Source: Pseudomonas pisciculturae (lineage in GTDB: Bacteria; Pseudomonadota; Gammaproteobacteria; Pseudomonadales; Pseudomonadaceae). Taken from it: a stretch of 64,000 nt of DNA. Of the stretch, positions 42,764 to 50,904 are shown piece by piece (positions within the stretch are counted from its first letter, which is position 1; every line of letters starts with the position of its first letter). The notes below the pieces were generated by a model, which was given only the letters and a program-made list of their open reading frames with translations, did not search any database and was not told the DNA's origin. The stretch lies in assembly GCF_015461805.1 (NCBI RefSeq), contig NZ_JACVZE010000014.1, positions 48,556 through 112,555 on the forward strand. Direction: 5' to 3'. The translations under genes were made by a program, and so were the position numbers.

Positions 42764-43609
42764 ATGCCTCATTCCAATCTCGCCACCCCATTCAGCGGCC
42801 AATACTTTGTCGTCACCGGCAGCACCCAGGGCCTGGGCGCGGCTGTGGCCCATACCCTGGCGCAGCGTGGCGCGGCCGGGCTGATCATCTGCGGGCGTCG
42901 CCGCGCCCAGGGCGAAGAGCAGGTGCGGCAATTGGCGCAGTTGGACTGCCAGGCTTTTTTTGTCGAGGCCGACCTGGAAAAGGTCGAGGATTGCCGGGCG
43001 ATCATCGACGCCGCGCGCACTCACTTTGGCACCTTGCACGGGCTGGTGAACTGCGCAGGAATGTCGGATCGCGGCACGATCCTCGACACCACGCCGGAGC
43101 TGTTCGAGCGCCTGTTTGCGGTAAACGTGCGGGCACCGTTCTTTCTCATGCAAGAGGCGTTGAAGCTGATGATCAGCAAAGGCGTGGAGGGCGCAGTGGT
43201 GAATATCCAGAGCGTCACCGGGCATGGCGGTCAGTCATTTCTGAGCGCTTATGCGGCGTCCAAGGGCGCGCTGGCGATCCTTACCAAGAACGTGGCATTC
43301 AGTGCGTTGCGCAACCGCATTCGTGTCAACGGCTTGAATATCGGCTGGATGGACACGCCCCACGAAGATGATATCCAGCGCCAGTACCACGGCGCCCAGG
43401 ACGGCTGGCTGCAAACAGCCGAGGCCGCACAACCGTTCGGGCGCCTGCTCAAGCCTGAAGAAGTGGCACGCAGCGTGGCGTTTTTACTGTCCAGCGAGTC
43501 GGGGATGATGACCGGCTCGGTGATCGACCTGGAGCAAGGCGTGGTCGGCTGCACCGACGGCGGCAGCCCCCAACCGCACCAGGCGCTGAGCCTGCCGGGA
43601 GGTGTGTGA
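42764..43609 (+). CDS. Short-chain dehydrogenase/reductase
   Basis: Protein of 281 residues of the classical SDR family: cofactor motif VVTGSTQGLGAAV, NCAG, and active-site SVTG...YAASKGALA with the Tyr-Lys pair. The start has a strong CAGGAGAACTGC upstream. The stop is shared with the next start (TGATG), so it is co-translated with the dioxygenase. An NAD(P) polyol or keto-sugar oxidoreductase role is inferred from neighbours. Confidence 0.92.
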   Translation: MPHSNLATPFSGQYFVVTGSTQGLGAAVAHTLAQRGAAGLIICGRRRAQGEEQVRQLAQLDCQAFFVEADLEKVEDCRAIIDAARTHFGTLHGLVNCAGMSDRGTILDTTPELFERLFAVNVRAPFFLMQEALKLMISKGVEGAVVNIQSVTGHGGQSFLSAYAASKGALAILTKNVAFSALRNRIRVNGLNIGWMDTPHEDDIQRQYHGAQDGWLQTAEAAQPFGRLLKPEEVARSVAFLLSSESGMMTGSVIDLEQGVVGCTDGGSPQPHQALSLPGGV

Positions 43610-44742
43610 TGTCGGCGTTCGTCACCAGCGCCGCCGTGCAACTGGCGGACTTCAGCAGGATTTGCACACAGCAGGCCAGTGCCGAGCAATACCCGTTATG
43701 TGCCCAGGTAATCAGCAATGTGGTGATCTACGACGCGCACAACCTTCGCAACAGTGACCGCCTGGAGGTGATGAACGAACTGCACCGCCTGTTTCGCGAT
43801 GGGCCAGGCGTGATGGTGGTGCGCCGGGCTTATGAAGACCTTGAGGTGGTGGACCGCCACAGCCAGGTGTTCAACGAGATTTTTGCCAATGAGGCAGCGC
43901 AAGGCGTGGCCGCCGACCACTTTGCCAAGGCGGGCAGTAACGGGCGTATCTGGAATTCATTGCAAAAGGCCGCGCTGCAATCGCCTGAGTCGTTTGTCGA
44001 GTACTACGCCAACCCGCTGCTGGGGCTGATTGCCGAATCGTGGCTGGGGCCAAGCTACCAGATGACCGCCCAAGTGAATGTGGTGCACCCCGGTGGCCAG
44101 GCGCAGCAGCCGCACCGCGACTATCACTTGGGCTTCCAAACCGATGACGTGGTGGAGCGCTTCCCCCTGCCCTTGCATGTGCTGTCCCAGTACCTGACAT
44201 TGCAGGGCGCGGTGGCCCACTCGGATATGCCGCTGGAAACCGGCCCCACCCAGTTGCTGCCGTTTTCCCAGCAATATGCCCTGGGTTACCTGGCCTGGCG
44301 GCGCCCCGAGTTTATCGAGTACTTCCAGCAACACGCGGTGCAACTGGCGCTGAACAAGGGCGACTTGCTGTTCTTCAACCCGGCGCTGTTCCACGCCGCC
44401 GGCACCAACCGCACGCCAGACCGCCAGCGCATGGCCAACCTGCTGCAAATCTCTTCGGCGTTCGGCAAACCCATGGAAGCCCTGGACCGCGACCGCATGA
44501 TGCTGGCGGTGTACCCGGCCCTGTTGGCCAACACTGCGCTGGACGCACGCGCCGTGGACGCCGTAATCGGCTGTACGGCAGACGGCTACTCCTTCCCCAC
44601 CAACCTCGACACCGACCCGCCCTTGAAGGGGCTGGCGCCGCAAACCGGCCAGCAACTGATGGCGCAGGCCCTCGACGAACGCTGGTCATTGCCAGACTTT
44701 GCCGCGGCTGTCGAGCAGATGCGGGCCAAACGCCACGCGTGA
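43609..44742 (+). CDS. Phytanoyl-CoA dioxygenase (PhyH)-family Fe(II)/2-oxoglutarate oxygenase
   Basis: Protein of 377 residues. The facial triad is visible as H-x-D in QPHRDYHLGFQTDD and the distal His in FFNPALFHAAGTNRTPDR, with an Arg for 2-oxoglutarate nearby. Such enzymes hydroxylate or demethylate small molecules. ATG 43609 with GGGAGG upstream is preferred to the GTG at 43606. Being sandwiched between an SDR and a sugar-binding protein suggests that it opens or deprotects a sugar- or cyclitol-like compound. Confidence 0.88.
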   Translation: MSAFVTSAAVQLADFSRICTQQASAEQYPLCAQVISNVVIYDAHNLRNSDRLEVMNELHRLFRDGPGVMVVRRAYEDLEVVDRHSQVFNEIFANEAAQGVAADHFAKAGSNGRIWNSLQKAALQSPESFVEYYANPLLGLIAESWLGPSYQMTAQVNVVHPGGQAQQPHRDYHLGFQTDDVVERFPLPLHVLSQYLTLQGAVAHSDMPLETGPTQLLPFSQQYALGYLAWRRPEFIEYFQQHAVQLALNKGDLLFFNPALFHAAGTNRTPDRQRMANLLQISSAFGKPMEALDRDRMMLAVYPALLANTALDARAVDAVIGCTADGYSFPTNLDTDPPLKGLAPQTGQQLMAQALDERWSLPDFAAAVEQMRAKRHA

Positions 44743-44784
44743 ACCACCCTGCTTTAACAACAACAAAAATAACGGAGCAAAACC

Positions 44785-45708
44785 ATGAAGAAGCAACTCC
44801 TTGCTGCACTCTTTACCCTTGCTGTGACGCCGTGGGCGCTGGCCGATATTCGTATCGGCGTGAGCATCGCCCAGGTCGACGATGTATTCCTCGCGCAGAT
44901 GCGTGACTACATGTCTGCCCACGCCAAGGAACTGCCCGGCGTGACCCTGCAATTTGAAGATGCCCAGGGCGATGTGGTGCGCCAGCTTAACCAGGTGCAG
45001 AACTTCACCGCCCAGGGCATGGACGCGATCATCGTCAACGCCGTGGACACCGCCGCTACGGCGAAAATGACCGTCAATGCCCAGCAGGCAAAGATCCCGC
45101 TGGTGTACGTCAACCGTCGTCCTGAGTTCAAGGAGGTGCCGGCCGGCGTGGGGTATGTGGGCTCCGACGAGATCAAGGCCGGTGAAATCCAGATGCGCTA
45201 CCTGGCCGAGCAAATGGGCGGCAAGGGCAACCTGGCGATCATGCTTGGGCTGCTCTCCAACAACGCCACCCATAACCGCACCCTGGGCGTGAAGAATGTG
45301 CTCAAGGACTACCCCAACATCAAGATCGTCGAGGAACAGAGTGCAGAGTGGCAACGCAGCAAGGCCATTGACCTGATGAACAACTGGATTGTGTCCGGTA
45401 CCAAGATCGACGCGGTGGCGGCGAATGCGGATGAAATGGCCATCGGCGCCGCCATGGCGATCAGTCAGGCGGGGATGCAGCCGGGCAAGGACATCCTGGT
45501 GGCCGGCAGCGACGGTGGCGCGGCGGGGTTGGATGCGGTGAAAAAGGGGCTGTTGTTGGTGACGGCCTATCAGGACAACAAGGGGCAAGCGGTAGGCTCG
45601 GTGGACTTGGCGGTGAAGATGGTCAAGAAGGAACCGTATACCGCTGAACTGACCATTCCCTACCAGCAGATCACCAAGGCGAACTATCAGGCATTCCTCA
45701 ATCCGTAA
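44785..45708 (+). CDS. Sugar ABC transporter periplasmic binding protein (RbsB/inositol type)
   Basis: Protein of 307 residues with a Sec signal peptide cut after AWALA (residue ~21). The mature protein is a type I periplasmic binding protein (RIGVSIAQVDDVFLAQMRDYM, MDAIIVNAVDTAATAKM, AVAANADEMAIGAAMAISQAG, DILVAGSDGG), closest to ribose/inositol-binding proteins. No ATPase or permease gene follows; convergent unrelated genes start 35 bp downstream. It must share a transporter encoded elsewhere or act as a sensor partner. Confidence 0.9.
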   Translation: MKKQLLAALFTLAVTPWALADIRIGVSIAQVDDVFLAQMRDYMSAHAKELPGVTLQFEDAQGDVVRQLNQVQNFTAQGMDAIIVNAVDTAATAKMTVNAQQAKIPLVYVNRRPEFKEVPAGVGYVGSDEIKAGEIQMRYLAEQMGGKGNLAIMLGLLSNNATHNRTLGVKNVLKDYPNIKIVEEQSAEWQRSKAIDLMNNWIVSGTKIDAVAANADEMAIGAAMAISQAGMQPGKDILVAGSDGGAAGLDAVKKGLLLVTAYQDNKGQAVGSVDLAVKMVKKEPYTAELTIPYQQITKANYQAFLNP

Positions 45709-45716
45709 CGTTGCTC

Positions 45717-45747
45717 TGTAGTGAGCGGGCTTGCCCCGCTCACTACA
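45717..45747. terminator. Perfect palindrome between convergent genes
   Basis: TGTAGTGAGCGGG and CCCGCTCACTACA (13-base arms) enclose CTTGC. This is a REP-type hairpin between the binding-protein gene and the MAPEG gene. It could serve as a bidirectional terminator. Confidence 0.65.
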
Positions 45748-46162
45748 ATCGGTACGCAAGCGTGGCGCCCAACCCCAGCAGGCATATCACACCCGCTCCA
45801 TAGGCAATGGTGCGCCAGGGCTGCCACCCCATGAGATACGCCAGGGTATGCACCACCCGCGCCAGGGTAAAAACGCCGAATAACCAAACGGTCGTAGCGC
45901 TGTAACCCTGCAAGGCCACACACAACCCGCCCAGTACAAAAAACAGCGGGATATTTTCCAGGTCATTGGCCCACGCCTTCGCGGCCTTCACGACTTGCGG
46001 CAGCTCCTCTGAGCGCGCGGCCCGATGGAAGAACGCCGCATCTTCGCGATTGGTAAACGCCTTGGCGCGAATGCGGAAGAATCCCTGATAACAGGAGATC
46101 GCCAACATCTTCAGGCACAGCACCAACACGCACGCCGCATAAAAGGCCAACAGATCATTCAT
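45743..46162 (-). CDS. MAPEG-family membrane protein
   Basis: Protein of 139 residues with four membrane helices and the MAPEG core (RAARSEELPQVVKAAKAWANDLENIPLFFVLGGL, ARVVHTLAYL). Family members include microsomal glutathione transferases, but bacterial copies of this short type are mostly uncharacterised. It overlaps the upstream DUF2834 gene by 8 bp, so the two form an operon. Confidence 0.87.
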   Translation of the reverse strand: MNDLLAFYAACVLVLCLKMLAISCYQGFFRIRAKAFTNREDAAFFHRAARSEELPQVVKAAKAWANDLENIPLFFVLGGLCVALQGYSATTVWLFGVFTLARVVHTLAYLMGWQPWRTIAYGAGVICLLGLGATLAYRL

Positions 46163-46460
46163 CCCGAAATCCCTTCACGACGATATAAAGCAGTGGCCCT
46201 GCCGAGACAAACACCGCCGTCAACAAGAAATACGGCAGCAGCGAAGCCAGCGACCGCCCTCGCCGCCGCGCATCCCGGTACATCCACACACAGGCCAGCG
46301 CCGCCATCAGGTACAGGTCGATCACCACTTGCGCCGTGTCCGGCCGTGACATCAATTGCTTTCCAAAGGCCAACAACGACTGCTCAGCGGTGAGCATCGT
46401 AAACAGGGTGTACAACGAAAATCCCAGCAGGCCGGCCAGGGCGAAATAGGGTCTGTGCAT
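46155..46460 (-). CDS. DUF2834-type small membrane protein
   Basis: Protein of 101 residues with three membrane helices (about 8-28, 45-62, 75-95). YLMAALACVWMYRDARRRGRS followed by a final hydrophobic helix is characteristic of DUF2834. The start is at ATG 46460, with AAGGAAG five bases upstream. The function is unknown. It is co-transcribed with the MAPEG gene and divergent from the XRE regulator. Confidence 0.8.
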   Translation of the reverse strand: MHRPYFALAGLLGFSLYTLFTMLTAEQSLLAFGKQLMSRPDTAQVVIDLYLMAALACVWMYRDARRRGRSLASLLPYFLLTAVFVSAGPLLYIVVKGFRDE

Positions 46461-46542
46461 GGTGGCTTCCTTAGCGTGATGAAGCCTCAGGTTAGTGATA
46501 AGGTTCTGGCCCTCGCAATGACCTCGCAGGTTATGAAAACGC

Positions 46543-47331
46543 ATGGACACCCCTTCTACTGCCGGCGAACAGCTGCGCCAACTGCGCCGAAACGCCAGGC
46601 TGAGCCAACTCGACCTGGCCTTGATCGCCGGTGTTTCCCAGCGTCACCTCAGTTACCTCGAAACCGGCCGCGCCAAGCCGAGCGCGGGCACGTTGCATAA
46701 TCTGCTGAATGCGCTGGAGACCCCACTGGAGCAGCGCAACGGTGTGTTCCTGGCGGCCGGGTTTGCCCCGCGCTACACCGCGACCCCGCTCGCTGCACCA
46801 GCCATGACAGCGATTCGCGAGGCCGTCGACCATGTGCTGCACGCCAATAACCCTGCACCGGCGATTCTGCTCGACAGCCAGTGGGACGTGCTGGCGGCCA
46901 ATGCCAGCACCGGGCTGTTGTTTGGGCTGCTGGGTATCCAGCCGGATGCGGCCAAGGGCGTGAATCTGCTGACGACCCTGTTGCAACCTGGCGGGCTGGG
47001 CGACCACTTGGTCAATGGCGAAGAGATCCGCACCCTGGCGTGGCAACGGGCAACCCGTGAAGCGCTGGGCAACCCTGCATTGGCCGCATTGCTGGCCGGA
47101 TTGCCTGCATCGACCCGCACTGACCACCCTGAAACACTGCCTGCGTTGGTGATGACTCGCCTGCGCTCTAACCGGGGCGAGCTGAATTTTTTGTCCACCT
47201 TCACCACTTTTGGCATGCCTCAAGACATCACCCTCACCTCACTGCGCATCGAGCATCTGATTCCCGCAGACACCCACACGTGGCAAGTGATGCGCGGTGC
47301 CTACGCCGACTATGCGGCGCTGGTTTTGTGA
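46543..47331 (+). CDS. XRE/MmyB-type transcriptional regulator
   Basis: Protein of 262 residues. The N-terminal XRE helix-turn-helix (LRQLRRNARLSQLDLALIAGVSQRHLSYLETGRAKPSAGTL) is joined to a MmyB-like ligand domain (ILLDSQWDVLAANAST, GELNFLSTFTTFGMPQDITL) with a PAS-like fold, in some members fatty-acid binding. It is divergent from the DUF2834/MAPEG pair, which it probably regulates. Confidence 0.88.
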   Translation: MDTPSTAGEQLRQLRRNARLSQLDLALIAGVSQRHLSYLETGRAKPSAGTLHNLLNALETPLEQRNGVFLAAGFAPRYTATPLAAPAMTAIREAVDHVLHANNPAPAILLDSQWDVLAANASTGLLFGLLGIQPDAAKGVNLLTTLLQPGGLGDHLVNGEEIRTLAWQRATREALGNPALAALLAGLPASTRTDHPETLPALVMTRLRSNRGELNFLSTFTTFGMPQDITLTSLRIEHLIPADTHTWQVMRGAYADYAALVL

Positions 47332-47388
47332 AATATCTGTACGTAGACTGCCGCCATACCCCCACCTGAAGGCGGCGAAAAAAACGTG

Positions 47389-49080
47389 ATGCAAGTTACC
47401 GAAGTCTCCATTGCCCAATTGCGCGCTGCGCTTGAGTGCGGCCAAACCACGGCCGTTGAATTGGTCCAGGCGTATCTGGCACGGATCGAGGCCTATGACG
47501 GCGCGTTGAATGCTGTTGTCGTGCGCAACCTTGAAGCCCTCAAAGAAGCCGAGGCCTCCGATGCACGCCGGGCCAAGGGCACAACCCTTGGGCCACTGGA
47601 TGGCATTCCCTACACCGCCAAAGACAGCTACCTGGTCAAGGGCCTGACCGCGGCATCCGGCAGCCCGGCGTTTGCCAAGCTGGTCGCCCAGCGCGACGCC
47701 TTTACCATCGAGCGCCTGCGGGCCGGTGGCGCGATCTGCCTGGGCAAGACCAATATGCCGCCGATGGCTAATGGCGGGATGCAGCGCGGTGTCTATGGCC
47801 GGGCAGAAAGCCCGTACAACGCAGCGTACTTGACCGCACCGTTTGCCTCTGGCTCCTCCAACGGCGCCGGCACGGCCACTGCGGCGAGCTTCGCGGCGTT
47901 CGGGCTGGCGGAAGAAACCTGGTCGAGCGGGCGTGGCCCGGCGTCCAACAATGGCCTATGCGCCTACACCCCGTCCCGCGGGGTTATTTCGGTGCGCGGC
48001 AACTGGCCGCTCACGCCCACCATGGACGTGGTGGTGCCTTACGCACGCACCATGGCCGACCTGCTGGAAGTACTCGACGTGGTGGTGGCCGAAGACCCGG
48101 ACACCCGTGGCGACCTGTGGCGCCTGCAACCCTGGGTGCCGATCCCCAGCGTCGCATCAGTGCGCCCAGCGTCCTACGCTGAATTGGCGGTGAGCAGCGA
48201 AGCCCTCGCGGGCAAGCGTTTTGGCGTACCGCGCATGTACATCAACGCCGACGCCGACGCCGGCACCAGCGAAAAACCCGGCATCGGTGGCCCCACCGGG
48301 CAAAAAATCAACACCCGCACCAGTGTGATCGACCTGTGGCAAGACGCACGCCGAGCCCTGGAAGCCGCTGGCGCCGAGGTGATCGAGGTGGACTTCCCGC
48401 TGGTCTCCAACTGCGAAGGCGACCGCCCCGGCGCACCGACGGTGTTTACCCGTGGGCTGGTGTCCAAGGAGTTCCTGCACGACGAATTGTGGGAATTGTC
48501 GGCGTGGGCCTTCGACGACTTCTTGCGCGCCAACAACGACCCAAGCCTCAACCGCCTGGCGGATGTGGATGGGCCGAAGATCTTCCCCCACGACCCTGGC
48601 ACCCTGCCCAACCGTGAAGACGACCTGGCCGCGGGAATGGACGAATACGTGCGCATGGCCGAGCGCGGCATTACGCCGTGGAACGAGATCAGCACCGTAC
48701 CCGACGGCCTGCGCGGCCTGGAGCGCACCCGCCGCCTGGACCTGGAAGACTGGATGGACGCACTGGGGCTCGACGCCGTGCTATTCCCCACCGTCGCCGA
48801 CGTAGGCCCGGCGGATGCCGACGTAAACGAAGCCTCGGCGGACATCGCCTGGAGCAATGGCATTTGGGTGGCCAACGGCAACCTCGCCATCCGCCACCTG
48901 GGCGTACCAACGGTGACCGTGCCGATGGGCGTGATGGCCGATATCGGCATGCCCGTGGGGTTGACGTTTGCGGGGCGCGCCTATGATGATTCGGCGTTGC
49001 TGAAGTTTGCTGCGGCCTATGAAGCCACCGGCAGCAAACGCCAGATACCATCACGCACACCTGCGTTGCCAGCAGAATAA
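47389..49080 (+). CDS. Amidase signature family enzyme
   Basis: Protein of 563 residues of the amidase signature family. The catalytic Lys is in GIPYTAKDSYLVKG, and a Ser in SGSSNGAGTATAASFAAFG. The nucleophile segment reads AEETWSSGRGPAS, where Ser aligns with the nucleophile of the usual TGGSIRxPA, so the catalytic Ser remains but the glycines are changed. A GTG lies one codon before the ATG. The substrate is unknown. It stands alone after the MmyB-type regulator, which could control it. Confidence 0.88.
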   Translation: MQVTEVSIAQLRAALECGQTTAVELVQAYLARIEAYDGALNAVVVRNLEALKEAEASDARRAKGTTLGPLDGIPYTAKDSYLVKGLTAASGSPAFAKLVAQRDAFTIERLRAGGAICLGKTNMPPMANGGMQRGVYGRAESPYNAAYLTAPFASGSSNGAGTATAASFAAFGLAEETWSSGRGPASNNGLCAYTPSRGVISVRGNWPLTPTMDVVVPYARTMADLLEVLDVVVAEDPDTRGDLWRLQPWVPIPSVASVRPASYAELAVSSEALAGKRFGVPRMYINADADAGTSEKPGIGGPTGQKINTRTSVIDLWQDARRALEAAGAEVIEVDFPLVSNCEGDRPGAPTVFTRGLVSKEFLHDELWELSAWAFDDFLRANNDPSLNRLADVDGPKIFPHDPGTLPNREDDLAAGMDEYVRMAERGITPWNEISTVPDGLRGLERTRRLDLEDWMDALGLDAVLFPTVADVGPADADVNEASADIAWSNGIWVANGNLAIRHLGVPTVTVPMGVMADIGMPVGLTFAGRAYDDSALLKFAAAYEATGSKRQIPSRTPALPAE

Positions 49081-49092
49081 ACACGGTAAAAA

Positions 49093-49182
49093 TGTGGGAG
49101 CGGGCTTGCTCGCGAATGCGGTGAATCAGTCGACAAATATACTGACTGAACCACCGCATTCGCGAGCAAGCCCGCTCCCACA
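49093..49182. repeat. REP pair after the amidase gene
   Basis: Long arms beginning TGTGGGAGCGGGCTTGCTCG pair over about 30 bp, with a centre containing TCAGT...ACTGA. A CTTTTT run follows, so it may also end transcription. A related single half-element lies at 49231-49256. Confidence 0.86.
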
Positions 49183-49230
49183 CTTTTTGGCTGCATTTCA
49201 AACCAAGCATCGGCTAAATGCCGTCCCCCT

Positions 49231-49256
49231 TGTGGGAGCTGGCTTGTCTGCGATGG
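49231..49256. repeat. Lone REP half-element
   Basis: TGTGGGAGCTGGCTTGTCTG followed by CGATGG, resembling one arm of the REP at 49093. It is near the 3' end of the CPBP gene. Confidence 0.6.
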
Positions 49257-49266
49257 CTGTTTCAAG

Positions 49267-50031
49267 TCATGTGATAAAGGGCACGGCGATCAGCAGGATG
49301 GCCGAACCATGAGCTATCGTCGCGGGTAATACGCCATAGCGCATACGCACCAACGCGCAGGCCAAGCCTTCGATCAGGGTAAAGCCCAGAATCGGCCAGC
49401 CCAGTTGGGTAACACTTAACGCCAGGAAGCTGTGGCAGGCTGCAAACGCCACACCACTGATCAGCGCCGCGCGCAAAGGCGTGACGTGTTGCTCCAGATA
49501 CCCCTGCAAAAAACCTCGAAACAGCACCTCCTCCAGCGCATTGGCACCGTAGGCCAACACCACCATGCCCGGCAGCCACACCCAGTAGCCGGGAATCGCC
49601 GCCGCTTCGATGCCTTGGTACAACCGCAATGGCACGCCAATCAGGCAGCCCACTGCCAGCCCCACCATCAGGCCCACAGCACGGTTGCCCTTGGCCCACT
49701 GGATCAATCGCGCCAGCTCCGGCGCCGCGCGAACGAGCCCTGCAATCAGTAGTAGTGACAAGCCTCCCAGTGCGGCCAGTACGAAGGTATTGGCCGTGAA
49801 AGCTATTTGCACCTCGCTGCCCAACGCCCACATTCCCAGCGGCGTCATCACATCGCGCATCAGCACAAACGCCGCGAGCAGCACGAAAATACGCAGGGCC
49901 AGCAGCGATTTTGGGGTAAGCGCGAACCACAGACCAAACAACAGCACGCCCGGCACCAGGTGGATGCCGTAGTCGATCAGCACCCCCAAGCCTTGGTTGA
50001 TCATCGACGCGTCAATCGTGTGCGGCTCCAT
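49267..50031 (-). CDS. CPBP-family intramembrane metalloprotease-like protein
   Basis: Membrane protein of 254 residues with about seven helices. It carries the CPBP (Abi) motifs EEVLFRGFLQGYLE (EE-x3-R), FAACHSFLAL (F-x3-H) and HGSAILL. Related proteins include type II CAAX-prenyl endopeptidases. The start is uncertain: candidates are 50049 (MSGSAAMEP), 50031 (MEPHTID) and 50004 (MINQGLG), and the first two overlap the DUF6434 gene. It is possibly co-transcribed with that gene. Confidence 0.82.
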   Translation of the reverse strand: MEPHTIDASMINQGLGVLIDYGIHLVPGVLLFGLWFALTPKSLLALRIFVLLAAFVLMRDVMTPLGMWALGSEVQIAFTANTFVLAALGGLSLLLIAGLVRAAPELARLIQWAKGNRAVGLMVGLAVGCLIGVPLRLYQGIEAAAIPGYWVWLPGMVVLAYGANALEEVLFRGFLQGYLEQHVTPLRAALISGVAFAACHSFLALSVTQLGWPILGFTLIEGLACALVRMRYGVLPATIAHGSAILLIAVPFIT

Positions 50032-50254
50032 TGCGGCGCTGCCACTCATCCACCACATCGCCCAGAGTCTTGGGGACATCGTTGCGAATCCAGGCCATGA
50101 ATGGCCGGTCGAACTTAAACCCCGGGCCACAGCACGCAAGCATGAAGCGACGTACATTCTGGGTGTTCTTATAGTTCGAGGTAACGGGTGTGGCGCGGGT
50201 GATGGGGTCGCTATGCCAGTCAAAGTCCATTTTGTCGCTCAGCTCTTTACTCAT
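50012..50254 (-). CDS. DUF6434-type small protein
   Basis: Protein of 80 residues with the pattern FDWHSDPITRATPVTSNYKNTQNVRRF...FKFDRPFMAWIRN...KTLGDVVDEW, which I recognise as DUF6434, a small domain of unknown, possibly nucleic-acid-related role. Start ATG 50254 or the internal ATG at 50230. The end overlaps the CPBP start region. Confidence 0.75.
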   Translation of the reverse strand: MSKELSDKMDFDWHSDPITRATPVTSNYKNTQNVRRFMLACCGPGFKFDRPFMAWIRNDVPKTLGDVVDEWQRRNGAAHD

Positions 50255-50410
50255 TCGCCAGCAGCATAGCGACGTGCCATTTGCACAGGAAGCGCGGCAT
50301 TAAGTCGAACGAAGTGATGGGATGTCGTATCAGCTAAAAGAACCTATCAAGACTAATCTTTTCAGGATATTTCAAATTTAACTTTCCTTCACCACTGAAC
50401 CTATTGCATT

Positions 50411-50420
50411 GTTGTACGAC
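50411..50420. promoter_or_regulatory. GTTGTACGAC site
   Basis: GTTGTACGAC lies in the promoter region of the secreted NTF2-like gene, within TTGTTGT...ACAACAA symmetry (about 50409-50452). It is identical to the site at 31456-31465 read on the minus strand. Confidence 0.3.
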
Positions 50421-50465
50421 GACTACAGCTGTCGTGCATACCCCTACAACAATAAGGAAACACCC

Positions 50466-50897
50466 ATGCCCAACGTTAAAGTGTTGATCGGTTTTCTGTG
50501 CCTGCTCAGCGGCTACGTCGCCGCCGCGCCAGCCCCCGCCGAAAAAGAGGTCGCCCAAGCGGTCGATCAGCTGACCCAAGCCATGCTGCACCTGGACCTC
50601 AAGCAACTGCATGCCTTGACGTCCGACAAACTCACCTACGGCCACTCCAGCGGCAAAGTGCAGAACAAGGCCCAGTTCATCGCCGACCTCGAAACCCATA
50701 CCAGCGCCTTCAAGACTCTGGAAATGCAAAACCAGACCATCACCCTGAACGGCGACACGGCGCTGGTGCGCAACCACTTCCATGCCCTGGCCGTGAACAG
50801 CGGCGTCGAAGTGCCCACCGATATCGACAACTTCCAGGTCTGGCAACACCAGAAAGGCAAGTGGCTGCTGATCGGCCGTCAGGCTTACAAGTACTGA
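50466..50897 (+). CDS. Secreted NTF2-like (DUF4440-type) protein
   Basis: Protein of 143 residues. The signal peptide MPNVKVLIGFLCLLSGYVAAAPA (cut near 21) is followed by a SnoaL/NTF2-like domain (VDQLTQAMLHLDLKQLHALTSDKLTYGHSSGKVQNKAQFIADL, NFQVWQHQKGKWLLIGRQAYKY). It is periplasmic, of unknown function. The start at ATG 50466 follows AATAAGGAAACACCC. Confidence 0.85.
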   Translation: MPNVKVLIGFLCLLSGYVAAAPAPAEKEVAQAVDQLTQAMLHLDLKQLHALTSDKLTYGHSSGKVQNKAQFIADLETHTSAFKTLEMQNQTITLNGDTALVRNHFHALAVNSGVEVPTDIDNFQVWQHQKGKWLLIGRQAYKY

Positions 50898-50904
50898 GGC
50901 AGGC

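Noticed and set aside
49262..49930. Alternative-frame minus-strand ORF of 222 codons within the CPBP gene
   Set aside because: The overlapping frame with EEVLFR and FAACH motifs and membrane helices is the real gene. This one is Gly/Arg-rich noise.
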